A stretch of 38,765 nt of DNA from Carboxydocella sporoproducens DSM 16521. Lineage in GTDB: Bacteria > Bacillota > GCA-003054495 > Carboxydocellales > Carboxydocellaceae. The stretch is taken from assembly GCF_900167165.1 (NCBI RefSeq), contig NZ_FUXM01000020.1:1-38765 (forward strand), given 5' to 3'. Below the pieces are notes generated by a model. That model had not been told where the DNA came from. It was given only the letters and a program-made list of their open reading frames with translations, and made no database searches. Shown here piece by piece: positions 1-7,681 of this stretch (position 1 is its first letter; the number at the start of each line of letters is the position of its first letter). Both the position numbers and the translations under genes were made by a program.

Positions 1-54
1 ATAGGGCGAATTCGGGAAAATCAGGCAGAGAAGATGCGGAGCCTGGTAGCTTAA
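1..54 (+). CDS. Possible C-terminal end of an upstream gene (partial)
   Basis: Frame 1 is open from the window edge to a TAA at 52-54 and encodes 17 residues rich in charged amino acids (Arg, Glu, Gln, Lys). Nothing identifies the family. Another frame is open longer but gives a less protein-like, basic and Ser-rich peptide. This is only a guess that a gene ends here; the upstream sequence would settle it. Confidence 0.25.
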   Translation: MGRIRENQAEKMRSLVA

Positions 55-375
55 AAAGGAGAAGAAAAGCATCTCTAATATGGGCAAAAAGTTACAGGCC
101 GGATGATTAAGAAGTCATTTTAGGGCTAGTGGGATTAGTGCGCCCTTTTTTAGGATTTAAAAAAAGAGAGATACCATTATCCTTGCTAAAGAACTGAATG
201 ATAATGTTTAAAAAAAATTATTTATAATATTTTTAGCAATTTTCATTCTGAAAAAGGGTACATCGCAAAAAGCATATTTTAAAGAGCTGTACTTGAAAGC
301 TTCAACTCGCCGGGACTTGCTTCAAGGTTTATCGGAATCGTCGATGATAAAAATAATACTGAGAGAAGAATAAGG
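55..375. other. AT-rich intergenic region upstream of the first gene
   Basis: This stretch has no convincing gene. It holds a weak terminator-like hairpin near 122-151, long A and T runs at 210-235, and an 8-bp inverted repeat, TTGCTAAA at 183-190 and TTTAGCAA at 232-239, with AT-rich sequence between the arms. The base composition is much more AT-rich than the rest of the window and matches the following gene, suggesting both belong to one foreign or decayed segment. Confidence 0.5.
122..151 (+). terminator. Weak candidate intrinsic terminator
   Basis: AGGGC at 122-126 can pair with GCCCT at 142-146 and a run of T follows to 151. The stem is only 5 bp with a 15-nt loop, so it is weak. It would fit the end of the transcript that includes the possible partial gene at the window edge. 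Confidence 0.3.
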
Positions 376-1146
376 ATGATAAAAATGGCAGAGTTTTTCC
401 AGGGCAAAAAAAGAATGTTCTTAGTGACCGGGGCCCTTAGTCTGGTTGTACTTTGTGGATTATTATTAACAAATCCTCTGACAAAACAAGTTTCTGTTGA
501 GATAGGGGACTATACAATGCAAATTCCTTCTGAATGGAAAATAACAGTTGGTGAAGCTGAACTGATCTTTGAGAAAAACAACATTCCTATTGGCGGAGTA
601 CAAATTGTAGGTTATGAACCCGACCAACCGCTCTTTTTGCCCAATCACTCAGAAACAAAGTGGCAAGAGAAAATTGAAGGATTATTCACAAAAGCGGTTT
701 TAGTAAATCTTGATTTAACGCAACCTGCGGCATCTGGAGATACCTCTGTTAAGAACGAGAACCATTTGTATTTATTATTTCCAAATATAAAAATTGCTTA
801 TGACATATATGCACACACCAGGTATGTGATCAAGTCCGAACTTGTCAAAATAGCCAAAAGCTTTAAAAAGAGAGAAGAAACCCGAAAGCCGAAATCAATC
901 GATAAAGCTGTAAGCATTGCAATTAAAAATCGAGGGAAGAATGGTTATCTTGAGGGAGAAGTAGCGACAGAAGGACATTTAATTCTTGATACCGAGGAAA
1001 GAAATGGCAAAATAATAGTATACACGATTTCAAGTTTTGGATATTTTGGCTTTGAAAACGGAATTTTTACCAAGATTAGCGGTAGTGGCGCCATTCCTAC
1101 GGTTATTTCTTTTTCAAAAAACGAAAAGGGTGAAAGGCTAAGGTGA
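376..1146 (+). CDS. Membrane-anchored protein, possible truncated M56/BlaR1-type C-terminal domain
   Basis: A 256-residue protein with one N-terminal membrane segment (about residues 14-32) after a short basic stretch, then a soluble domain probably outside the cell. The last ~70 residues, with the segments YLEGE and SGSGAIPTVISFSKNE, remind me of the C-terminal domain of clostridial BlaR1-type M56 membrane peptidases. That is a recollection, not a search result. No HEXXH zinc motif is present, so it is not itself a peptidase. It stops just after NEKGERLR, where I would expect the domain to continue, so it may be truncated. Start: ATG at 376 follows an AAGG-type site; ATG at 385 is possible. 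Codon use is AT-rich unlike its neighbours. Function unknown. Confidence 0.6.
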   Translation: MIKMAEFFQGKKRMFLVTGALSLVVLCGLLLTNPLTKQVSVEIGDYTMQIPSEWKITVGEAELIFEKNNIPIGGVQIVGYEPDQPLFLPNHSETKWQEKIEGLFTKAVLVNLDLTQPAASGDTSVKNENHLYLLFPNIKIAYDIYAHTRYVIKSELVKIAKSFKKREETRKPKSIDKAVSIAIKNRGKNGYLEGEVATEGHLILDTEERNGKIIVYTISSFGYFGFENGIFTKISGSGAIPTVISFSKNEKGERLR

Positions 1147-1152
1147 CCGATT

Positions 1153-1374
1153 TCAACATTCCTGGTCTTCGGCGCTGATATTACCTACACCATCGGTAAA
1201 GACCCCGTCATTATGGATAGTAATTAACCCTTTGGCGTCCAGCTCGCTTAGGACTTCAAAAAGGTTGTCCCGTTTTTCAGCAGGGAGTTCGCGTATAAAT
1301 GTGTTGATTTCGTGGGGCGAAACATTGGCGGTAAAATGAACACCGCCATGTCTGGCAAACAGGTCTCTGCGCAT
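1153..1374 (-). CDS. Small conserved-looking hypothetical protein (73 aa)
   Basis: A 73-residue soluble, acidic protein without membrane segments or known motif. It has a basic N-terminus (MRRDLFARHGG), a helical middle with many Glu, Lys and Leu, and a C-terminus ending in Cys. The start is chosen at ATG 1374 because a good GGAGGTGA site lies 5 nt upstream; a GTG at 1383 overlaps that site. The composition and ribosome site argue that it is real. It ends tail-to-tail against the first gene with a 6-nt gap and no terminator between. I do not recognise the family. Confidence 0.6.
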   Translation of the reverse strand: MRRDLFARHGGVHFTANVSPHEINTFIRELPAEKRDNLFEVLSELDAKGLITIHNDGVFTDGVGNISAEDQEC

Positions 1375-1487
1375 TGATTTCACCTCCGGTCAATTCAAAA
1401 ATAGCATGGCCTGAAGGTAAGAAAGTTATACGTAACAATCTTTACCATTGCCCAGATGTTCAGGACCAGAATAGAGCGGGCTGATTA

Positions 1488-1516
1488 CTCTCGGTTTTGC
1501 TGCCGGGAGTTTTTTA
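1488..1516 (+). terminator. Intrinsic terminator on the plus strand without an obvious gene
   Basis: CTCTCGG at 1488-1494 pairs with CCGGGAG at 1503-1509 (7 bp, one G-T wobble, 8-nt loop), followed by six T. It is oriented for plus-strand transcription, but the only plus-strand gene upstream ends at 1146 with an antisense gene in between. Confidence 0.5.
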
Positions 1517-1539
1517 TTGCCTGAAAAACGCTGACAATT

Positions 1540-1575
1540 GCCCCTGTGGGTGACCATCTTGTAGCCCACAGGGGC
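1540..1575. terminator. Strong hairpin after the small ferredoxin gene
   Basis: An 11-bp perfect inverted repeat, GCCCCTGTGGG at 1540-1550 and CCCACAGGGGC at 1565-1575, with a 14-nt loop. It lies 22 bp beyond the stop of the minus-strand ferredoxin. No immediate U-run follows on either strand, so it may stabilise the mRNA 3' end or act as a weak terminator. Confidence 0.45.
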
Positions 1576-1597
1576 GACCAGCGGCTGTTTTGGATGA

Positions 1598-1810
1598 TTA
1601 GACCAGTTTTACGGCACCACGAGGACAGAATTTAACGCACTCACCGCAGCCAGCACAGAGGTGAGTGTTTACTTGAGGTACCCCGGCCTTAAAAAACCAT
1701 TTTTTCTCCTGGGTAATAGCTCCAAAGGGACAGGCCTTGCGAGCCGGGCAAGAAGGGGAACGGTCACATTTGCTGGCATCAATAAAGGCTTTCCTTTTAT
1801 TTTTTTTCAT
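1598..1810 (-). CDS. Small 4Fe-4S ferredoxin-like protein (70 aa)
   Basis: A 70-residue electron carrier. The second half holds a classical cluster motif, CAGCGECVKFCP (CxxCxxCxxxCP). The first half has three Cys in an unusual spacing, CDRSPSCPARKACP (Cx5CxxxxxCP), which would complete a second cluster or a modified one. The start is ATG 1810, with AGAAGG about 10 nt upstream; a GTG at 1831 would overlap that site. A promoter-like TTGACA/TAAGAT lies upstream. It diverges from the large flavo-iron-sulfur oxidoreductase, which it might serve as a redox partner (inference). A second small ferredoxin at 18.3 kb has the same odd first Cys spacing. Confidence 0.85.
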   Translation of the reverse strand: MKKNKRKAFIDASKCDRSPSCPARKACPFGAITQEKKWFFKAGVPQVNTHLCAGCGECVKFCPRGAVKLV

Positions 1811-1855
1811 GTTGAAATAACCTTCTTTCACTATATTTAATTACTTTATTCTATT

Positions 1856-1883
1856 ATCTTATTTCTATTTTAGCAATTGTCAA
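1856..1883 (-). promoter_or_regulatory. Candidate sigma-A promoter for the small ferredoxin
   Basis: Reading the minus strand, a perfect TTGACA (1878-1883) is followed after 16 nt by TAAGAT (1856-1861). The transcript would start about 40 nt upstream of the ferredoxin start codon. Confidence 0.45.
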
Positions 1884-2077
1884 CGAATTTTTCACTATCA
1901 TTATTCATAAATTTTTCTATAGATAATTTATGCCAAAATAATCTAAGGCGAAAGAAAAATTAATTTTAATAGTAGACAGACGTGCAAATATGTGTTAAAT
2001 TTTAATTGAGGATACTTGTTAGCATTTTCACTTTCCGGGGGAAATGCCTTGGGTAAAATTTGAAAGGGGGATGTAAA

Positions 2078-5000
2078 ATGCCTGCAGTCAGCGAAAAAGT
2101 GGAGCGAGAACTGAAAAGAATTTTCGGGGAAAACGGCTATCGAGTTGACCGGATTGAACGAAAGCTGTATTCCTACGATGTTGGTGCAATTCCGAAGTTG
2201 ATCAAGCCGTTTCTTCCTACCGGTATCGCTGGTGCTGTGGTGAGACCCAAAAGTGAAACAGAAGTTGTGGAACTGGTAAAACTGGCCCGGCAGGAACGCC
2301 TGCAACTGGTTCCAAGGGGAGCCGCCACATCCGGCTTTGGCGGAGTATTGCCAGGTGAAGGTGCGGTGGTGGTGGACCTGACTGCAATGAACCGGATTTT
2401 GGAGATAGACACCGGCAAAAAAGCAGTCCGCGTCCAGCCGGGGGTTATCTGGCAGACCCTGCAGAAGGAAATCAACAAACAGGGGCTTGATTTGCGAATT
2501 TACCCCACATCTCTACCGGCTTCTACGGTTGGGGGCTGGTTGGCCCAGGGTGGTTCAGGCTTTGGTTCCTATGAATACGGCCCGATCAGAGATAACATAA
2601 CTTCGGCCCGGGTGGTGCTGCCCACCGGTGAAGTCCGCACCTTTACCGGTAGGGAACTGGGTGACTATATTGCCGATGCAGAGGGGATTACCGGGATTAT
2701 AACCGAAGTTACTGTTCTGCTCCGGGATCTTGAGCCGGAGGTGCATAGGGCAATCGCTTTCCGGGATGCCCGTTCAGCGGGTCAATTCTTGCAGGCAGTT
2801 TCTGCCCGCAAGCTGCAGGTCTGGTCATTAACTTTGCTTAATCCTGAATCTATTCGTTTGAAGAAAAAGCTGCCTCACCGGCATGGCCATCCCTATGAGG
2901 AAGCCAATCCGCATATCGAGCCGGAGCTGCCGGAAGCCTATATTGCAATGGTTGCTTATCCAGAGTCCCGGCGTGGGATTATTGACCAGGAATTAACTCA
3001 AATCATCAAGGCCAACAAGGGTGAAGAGCTAAGTCGGGAAGCAACTGAACATGAGTGGGAACAGCGGTTTTCGCCGATGAAGCTGAAGAGGATCGGCCCG
3101 TCAATTATCCCCACCGAGGCTTTGGTTCCCTTTGCTAGCTTTGCGGATGTAATGGAGGAAATTGACCGGAAGATCAAACATCCCTTTATTCTGGAGGGGA
3201 TGGCGACTGCTGGTGATAAGATTGTCCTTCTGGGCTTCATTCCCCACGATGAACGGAAATTCGCTTTTAACCTGGCTTTTGGTCTGGCGTTGTCTGTAAT
3301 CGAAATCGCCAAAAAGCACGGCGGTTCGGTCTACGCTACCGGCTTGTTCTTCCGCCATGAAGCCCGGAATGTACTGGGGAGCGAACGTTACCAGGCTCTG
3401 GTAAACTTCAAGAAAAAGATCGATCCGCAGGGGATTATGAATCCCAATAAAGTTATTGGTTCCGGGGCAATTAATACTTTGATGAGTATTGCTTCTACAT
3501 TTGAACCTCTGGTCAGGGTAGTAGCCAACGCTGCCAGAGTCAACTTCGGGGATGGGGCCGATCGGACCAAAGAGATCAACGGTATTCCTGGCAGTGTCGC
3601 CTTTTTTGCCACAGCCTGTGCCCGCTGCGGTTACTGTGTTCCTACTTGTGAGCAGTTTCTGGGCCGGGGGTGGGAATCCCATTCGCCCCGCGGAAAATAT
3701 GCCTTTATCCGGGAGGTACTGGCAGGACGGGAGAAATTTACCCAGGAGATGGTAGACAGGTTCCTGCTGTGTACCACCTGTGAACTTTGTAATATTCGTT
3801 GCCAGCTTAACCTGCCGGTAGAGCATAACTGGATGGAAATGCGAGGCAAGCTGGTTCACGAAGAAAAACGGATGACTTTCCCACCTTTCGAGATGATGGC
3901 TGCCTCCTTGCGGGGTGAGAAAAACATCTGGGCCGGCAAAAGGGAACATCGTGCAGATTGGCTCCCGGCTGATATCAAAGCTAAGATCAAAGATAAAGCC
4001 GAAATCATGTATTTTGCCGGATGTACGGCCTCTTATGTCAACACCGATGTGGCTGAAGCGACCGTTCGCCTGCTGGACAAAGCAGGGATTGAATTCACCT
4101 ATATGGGGACAGACGAGGCCTGTTGCGGGATTCCCATGAAAGTCTCCGGTAAATGGGATGTTTTCGAAGAAATCTTCCGGCACAATGTCGCTGAAGCCAG
4201 GAAGCGCGGTGTCAAGACGGTAGTTACTTCCTGCCCGGCCTGTGCCCTGGTTTGGAAAGAGCTTTATCCTAATCTGGCTGCTGAACTGGGTGTTCCATAT
4301 GAATTTGAAGTGAAGCATTACTCGGAGGTTGCTGCCGAGGCCCTGGCAGCCGGCAAACTTAAATTCGATCATGAAGTCAAGGCCCGGGTGGCATTTCACG
4401 ATTCCTGCCATATGGGGCGGGCGCAGGGGGTTTATGAGCCTCCACGGCAATTAATCCAGGCCATACCTGGAGTCGAACTGGTGGAAATGGAGCACAACCG
4501 GGAAAACGGTTATTGCTGTGGTTCGGTGTTAACTCTGATCGGTGAAATGCCGGTAGCGCCAAAACTGGGTGGGATGCGGATCCAGGAAGCCATTGACGTT
4601 AACGCAGATGCTTTGCTGGCCCTATGCCCATGCTGCCAGGTTCAATTGCGGAACTCGGCCAAACAAAACCAGATGGATATTGCTATAACCGACCTGGCTC
4701 GCTTTGTGGCCAAAGGATTGGGATACGAGATCGAGGACAAAACCGGGGTTTCGCTGGAAGCCTGGGGTATATTTGAGAAGTTCATCATCCTGATGTATCC
4801 GGAAAACATGGCCAAGCTCATGGCCTCTTTGTTCCCGCAGATGTTTGCCAATATGCCGCCCGGTATGGTTCCGATGATGAAGCTAATGAAATTGATTCCA
4901 GGCGGATTGTCCTTAATGGCCAGGATGATGCCGGTAATGATGCCATTGCTGGTGCCTGGCGTCATGCCCAAGGTCATGCCGGATATGATCAAGGAGGTAG

Positions 5001-5239
5001 CCCGGAGAGTAGGGCCTTTGCCAAAAGATATGGAAGAACTGATGCCGGATTTGCTGCCGAAGACCATGGAAGCACTGATGCCGAATATTCTGCCGCAAAT
5101 CGTGCCCTATGTAACCCCCATGATGATCGAATACATCAAGACCGGACAAATTCCCGATACCAGGATGTGTCTCGAATTGAGCGGGTTGCTTAAAGATCCT
5201 AAGGGATGTATGGAAGCGGCAAAAAGTCATAAAGCTTAA
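2078..5239 (+). CDS. FAD-binding / iron-sulfur oxidoreductase (GlcD-GlcF-like fusion) with Met-rich tail
   Basis: A 1053-residue multidomain enzyme. Order: FAD-binding type 4 (PCMH) domain about 45-215, with the GGSGFGSYEYG stretch; FAD oxidase C-terminal cap about 225-460; two 4Fe-4S motifs, CARCGYCVPTC and CTTCELCNIRC, at about 510-575; two CCG domains (ACCGIP...TSCPACA and YCCGS...LCPCC) at about 675-865. This is a GlcD-like flavoprotein fused to a GlcF/HdrD-like iron-sulfur part, a layout used to oxidise 2-hydroxyacids such as lactate or glycolate; the substrate is not readable. The last ~160 residues are rich in Met and Pro and have no family I know. Start ATG 2078 sits 7 nt after GGGGG; an upstream TTG at 2060 is less likely. 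No signal peptide. Single gene, closed by a terminator. Confidence 0.92.
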   Translation: MPAVSEKVERELKRIFGENGYRVDRIERKLYSYDVGAIPKLIKPFLPTGIAGAVVRPKSETEVVELVKLARQERLQLVPRGAATSGFGGVLPGEGAVVVDLTAMNRILEIDTGKKAVRVQPGVIWQTLQKEINKQGLDLRIYPTSLPASTVGGWLAQGGSGFGSYEYGPIRDNITSARVVLPTGEVRTFTGRELGDYIADAEGITGIITEVTVLLRDLEPEVHRAIAFRDARSAGQFLQAVSARKLQVWSLTLLNPESIRLKKKLPHRHGHPYEEANPHIEPELPEAYIAMVAYPESRRGIIDQELTQIIKANKGEELSREATEHEWEQRFSPMKLKRIGPSIIPTEALVPFASFADVMEEIDRKIKHPFILEGMATAGDKIVLLGFIPHDERKFAFNLAFGLALSVIEIAKKHGGSVYATGLFFRHEARNVLGSERYQALVNFKKKIDPQGIMNPNKVIGSGAINTLMSIASTFEPLVRVVANAARVNFGDGADRTKEINGIPGSVAFFATACARCGYCVPTCEQFLGRGWESHSPRGKYAFIREVLAGREKFTQEMVDRFLLCTTCELCNIRCQLNLPVEHNWMEMRGKLVHEEKRMTFPPFEMMAASLRGEKNIWAGKREHRADWLPADIKAKIKDKAEIMYFAGCTASYVNTDVAEATVRLLDKAGIEFTYMGTDEACCGIPMKVSGKWDVFEEIFRHNVAEARKRGVKTVVTSCPACALVWKELYPNLAAELGVPYEFEVKHYSEVAAEALAAGKLKFDHEVKARVAFHDSCHMGRAQGVYEPPRQLIQAIPGVELVEMEHNRENGYCCGSVLTLIGEMPVAPKLGGMRIQEAIDVNADALLALCPCCQVQLRNSAKQNQMDIAITDLARFVAKGLGYEIEDKTGVSLEAWGIFEKFIILMYPENMAKLMASLFPQMFANMPPGMVPMMKLMKLIPGGLSLMARMMPVMMPLLVPGVMPKVMPDMIKEVARRVGPLPKDMEELMPDLLPKTMEALMPNILPQIVPYVTPMMIEYIKTGQIPDTRMCLELSGLLKDPKGCMEAAKSHKA

Positions 5240-5251
5240 GAATAACTAAAC

Positions 5252-5289
5252 AACCCTGCGGTTTTACTTGACTGCAGGGTTATTTTTTT
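5252..5289. terminator. Intrinsic terminator after the flavoprotein gene
   Basis: AACCCTGC (5252-5259) and GCAGGGTT (5274-5281) form an 8-bp stem followed by a T run on the plus strand. The convergent histidine kinase gene ends 30 bp further, so it may also limit read-through from that side. Confidence 0.8.
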
Positions 5290-5318
5290 ATGCGTATAGA
5301 CAGCATAGGGCCCTTTTG

Positions 5319-7070
5319 TTACTGGCTGCAGGGGATAAATATTGAAAAAGTACTGCCCTGGCCGGGGGCGCTTTTTACTTGAATTTTGCCTCCCCATAGT
5401 TCTACCAGCTGGTAAGTGAGCATTAAGCCAAGACCATGACCATCGGGTTTGGTTGTGAAAAATGGGGTTCCCAGCTGGGCCAGGGTTTCTTCTGTCATTC
5501 CAAAACCGGTATCGCTAACTTTAACTTCGATCAGGTTGGCGTCTGGTAGCCATTGACTGGATATTTTCAGTTCGCCTCCAGCGGGCATGCTTTCCAGGGC
5601 GTTCTGGATAAGATTGAGGAAAACCTGTTTAACTTGTTCCGGGACCAATTCCACCAGGGGCAAGTTGTCTGCCAGTTCCCGCTGCAGGATGACTTTTTGC
5701 TGGAAGGCTCTGGGTTCGCAGAACATGAGTAAATCTTGCAGCAAGCTATTTAAATTGACAGATTCCTTTTTAACAGATTTGCTGATGTAAAGGAATTCGT
5801 TGATGATCCGTTCAATCCGTTCCACCTCATTAATTATCAGATGCAAATATTTGGGATTGATTTGATTGGTACTAGCATTTTGCTGGCTAAAAATTTGTAA
5901 AAAGCCTTTGATTGTAGTCAGGGGATTGCGGATTTCATGGGCCATACCGGCAGCCAGCTGACCAGCTGTTTTAAACTTTTCTGAGCGGATCAATTCTTTT
6001 TCCCGTTCTTCTAGTTGCCATACCATCTGATTAAAGGCCCGATTCAGCTTTCCGATTTCATCATCGGATTCCACTGGAAGAGGTTCAGGTTTTTTCCCTT
6101 CCCCATAAGCGGCAATGGCCGTCAACAGTTTAGTTAAAGGCTGGCCGAGAGAATGGGCTAGATATAAAGAAAAAAACAGAGAGACACAAAGAACAACGGC
6201 AAATAAGCTAACCAGGTCGCGAGTCAATTTATCCAGGGGGGCATAGAGAACCTGTTCTGGAATGGTAACCCCTACGACCCAGGCCCGGGTATTTGAGGAA
6301 AAAGGTTTGACCAGAGCGAAGGCTGCAACAGCCCTGTCCCGGGGCAGATTGATCAGCTTTTTTTCCCTGGCTGCTGTTAAAATCGTGTTTAACTGTAACT
6401 GGTGCTCAGTGAGAAAATTATCCTTGAGAATTTTTTGTCGGTCAGGATGGGCAATGAATTCACCTTTTTGGTTAATAATAAAGGCATAACCAGCCTGGCC
6501 AAAAGTCTGCTGGCGGCTGCTAAAAGCATCGACCATTTGCCATAAATTAGCAAGGTGAACTGAGGGGGAAACAACACCGACGATCTGGTTCTGGCTCTTT
6601 ACAGGGGCGGCTAAAACAAGCAATGGACGTTGGACAATGGGAGAATAATAGATATCAGAAAAATAGTACTGACCCTGTAAAGCAGGCTTAAACCAGGGTC
6701 TGCTGCTGACATCTTTACCTTCAGCAGAGATATTGGAGTCAGCCAGGACTTGACCTGCAGGATTTACATAAATGGCACCGTCGTACTGGGGATAACTTTC
6801 ATTAAAGTCTTGCAAGTACTTACGCAGGATGTACGGGCTGGAGGTCCAGGGGACGGACAGAGTCATGAATTTCAAGTCAGTCAAGCGCTCATTTATAAAT
6901 TGATAAGTGCTTTCTGCCAGGTTGTTAGCCATAATCACCAGATGGTATTCCAGTTGTTGTTTTAAGGCTTCCCGCTCGGCTCGCCAGGAAAAATAAAAGA
7001 AAAAGGCAAAAGGAACAATGGTAATAATCAAAAACAATAATAGAATCCGCAGACGAAAATTTAGACGCAT
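5319..7070 (-). CDS. Membrane sensor histidine kinase (Cache-HAMP-HisKA-HATPase)
   Basis: A 583-residue sensor kinase: N-terminal membrane helix (about 8-28), extracellular double-Cache-like sensor (about 35-275), second helix (about 285-308), HAMP linker, HisKA with MAHEIRNP (phospho-acceptor His378), and a HATPase domain with N box LIQNALES, G1 DTGFGM and G2 GHGLGL. It is a complete kinase for an external small-molecule signal, but no response regulator is adjacent, so it is an orphan here. Its ATG directly abuts the stop of the upstream HxlR gene with no gap, implying co-transcription and coupled translation. The downstream end is convergent with the flavoprotein. Confidence 0.92.
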   Translation of the reverse strand: MRLNFRLRILLLFLIITIVPFAFFFYFSWRAEREALKQQLEYHLVIMANNLAESTYQFINERLTDLKFMTLSVPWTSSPYILRKYLQDFNESYPQYDGAIYVNPAGQVLADSNISAEGKDVSSRPWFKPALQGQYYFSDIYYSPIVQRPLLVLAAPVKSQNQIVGVVSPSVHLANLWQMVDAFSSRQQTFGQAGYAFIINQKGEFIAHPDRQKILKDNFLTEHQLQLNTILTAAREKKLINLPRDRAVAAFALVKPFSSNTRAWVVGVTIPEQVLYAPLDKLTRDLVSLFAVVLCVSLFFSLYLAHSLGQPLTKLLTAIAAYGEGKKPEPLPVESDDEIGKLNRAFNQMVWQLEEREKELIRSEKFKTAGQLAAGMAHEIRNPLTTIKGFLQIFSQQNASTNQINPKYLHLIINEVERIERIINEFLYISKSVKKESVNLNSLLQDLLMFCEPRAFQQKVILQRELADNLPLVELVPEQVKQVFLNLIQNALESMPAGGELKISSQWLPDANLIEVKVSDTGFGMTEETLAQLGTPFFTTKPDGHGLGLMLTYQLVELWGGKIQVKSAPGQGSTFSIFIPCSQ

Positions 7071-7433
7071 TTACTGGCTCCTCTCTGTTGATATTGAAGA
7101 GTGGCGAAGAAATTCCTGGTATTCTAAACCCCATTCATACATCTTGTTCAGCACCTCGAGAAACCGCTGACCCATATCTGTTAAAGAATATTCAACCCTG
7201 GGCGGCACAACCGGATAGACATGGCGATGTACGAGCTGATCCCGCTCTAACTCCCGCAGCTGCTGGGTAAGGTAGCCCTGACGGATACTGGGTAAAGCCC
7301 GCAATAACTCATTAAAGCGTTTGGGCCCATCCTTTAACATCCAGATAATCACAAGCTTCCATTTGCCGGCAACAATATTCTGGGCAATGGCAACCGGGCA
7401 TTTAAGTTCCAGGAGTTCCTGGCGTATATCCAT
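7071..7433 (-). CDS. HxlR-family winged-helix transcriptional regulator
   Basis: A 120-residue HxlR/MarR-like DNA-binding protein. It shows the family hallmarks: an N-terminal Cys (C12, in KCPVA), the GKWK-IIWML helix, RFNELLRALP, the LTQQLRELERDQLVHR recognition helix and wing, and the YSLTDMGQ strand. In related HxlR proteins the N-terminal Cys can sense electrophiles or oxidants; that role is inferred here. A GGAGG site precedes ATG 7433. Just upstream lies a nested palindrome at 7453-7492, a likely operator for itself and for the divergent b5-DoxX gene. It is co-transcribed with the histidine kinase (zero-gap junction), an uncommon pairing. Confidence 0.92.
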   Translation of the reverse strand: MDIRQELLELKCPVAIAQNIVAGKWKLVIIWMLKDGPKRFNELLRALPSIRQGYLTQQLRELERDQLVHRHVYPVVPPRVEYSLTDMGQRFLEVLNKMYEWGLEYQEFLRHSSISTERSQ

Positions 7434-7452
7434 TTTACTTCCTCCTATTTAC

Positions 7453-7492
7453 AGTACGTTTTTTTGTACTATGTACAAAAAATTATCGTACT
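7453..7492. promoter_or_regulatory. Nested palindromic operator for the HxlR regulator
   Basis: Two perfect inverted repeats are nested. The inner one is TTTTTTGTAC (7460-7469), 3-nt spacer, GTACAAAAAA (7473-7482). The outer one is AGTACG (7453-7458) and CGTACT (7487-7492). Both share the GTAC core. It lies 20 bp from the hxlR start codon in the divergent region, as expected of an autoregulatory operator; binding is inferred. Confidence 0.65.
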
Positions 7493-7519
7493 TGTTAATT
7501 TCTCACCGTTTGATATTAT
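7492..7519 (+). promoter_or_regulatory. Candidate promoter for the b5-DoxX gene
   Basis: TTGTTA (7492-7497) is followed after 16 nt by TATTAT (7514-7519); a TATAAT at 7520-7525 lies at a poorer spacing. The -35 touches the outer arm of the palindrome, so the HxlR protein could block it. The leader would be about 155 nt. Confidence 0.35.
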
Positions 7520-7565
7520 TATAATGCAGCTGAAACAGTTCAGCAATAAATTAGCGGTCATTTCC

Positions 7566-7673
7566 GATTTTTCCGGAAATCCGCCGCGGCGGATCAAATT
7601 TTAGATTTTTCCCCCAAACCACTAACCAATCCTGTTTGCTTACGTCTTAATTAATGAAAAAGCAAACAGGAGG
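7566..7673 (+). promoter_or_regulatory. Structured leader with RBS-occluding hairpin
   Basis: Three symmetric elements precede the b5-DoxX gene: TTTCCGGAAA at 7570-7579, a 16-bp perfect palindrome ATCCGCCGCGGCGGAT at 7579-7594, and an 11-bp stem, CCTGTTTGCTT (7631-7641) with AAGCAAACAGG (7660-7670). The right arm of the last stem overlaps the start of the AGGAGG ribosome site at 7668-7673, so folding would hide it. Confidence 0.45.
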
Positions 7674-7681
7674 CGATGGAG

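Noticed and set aside
3101-4450. A 449-codon minus-strand frame opposite the flavoprotein
   Set aside because: It is entirely inside a gene with clear FAD and Fe-S domains, and the peptide is a codon-bias shadow without domains.
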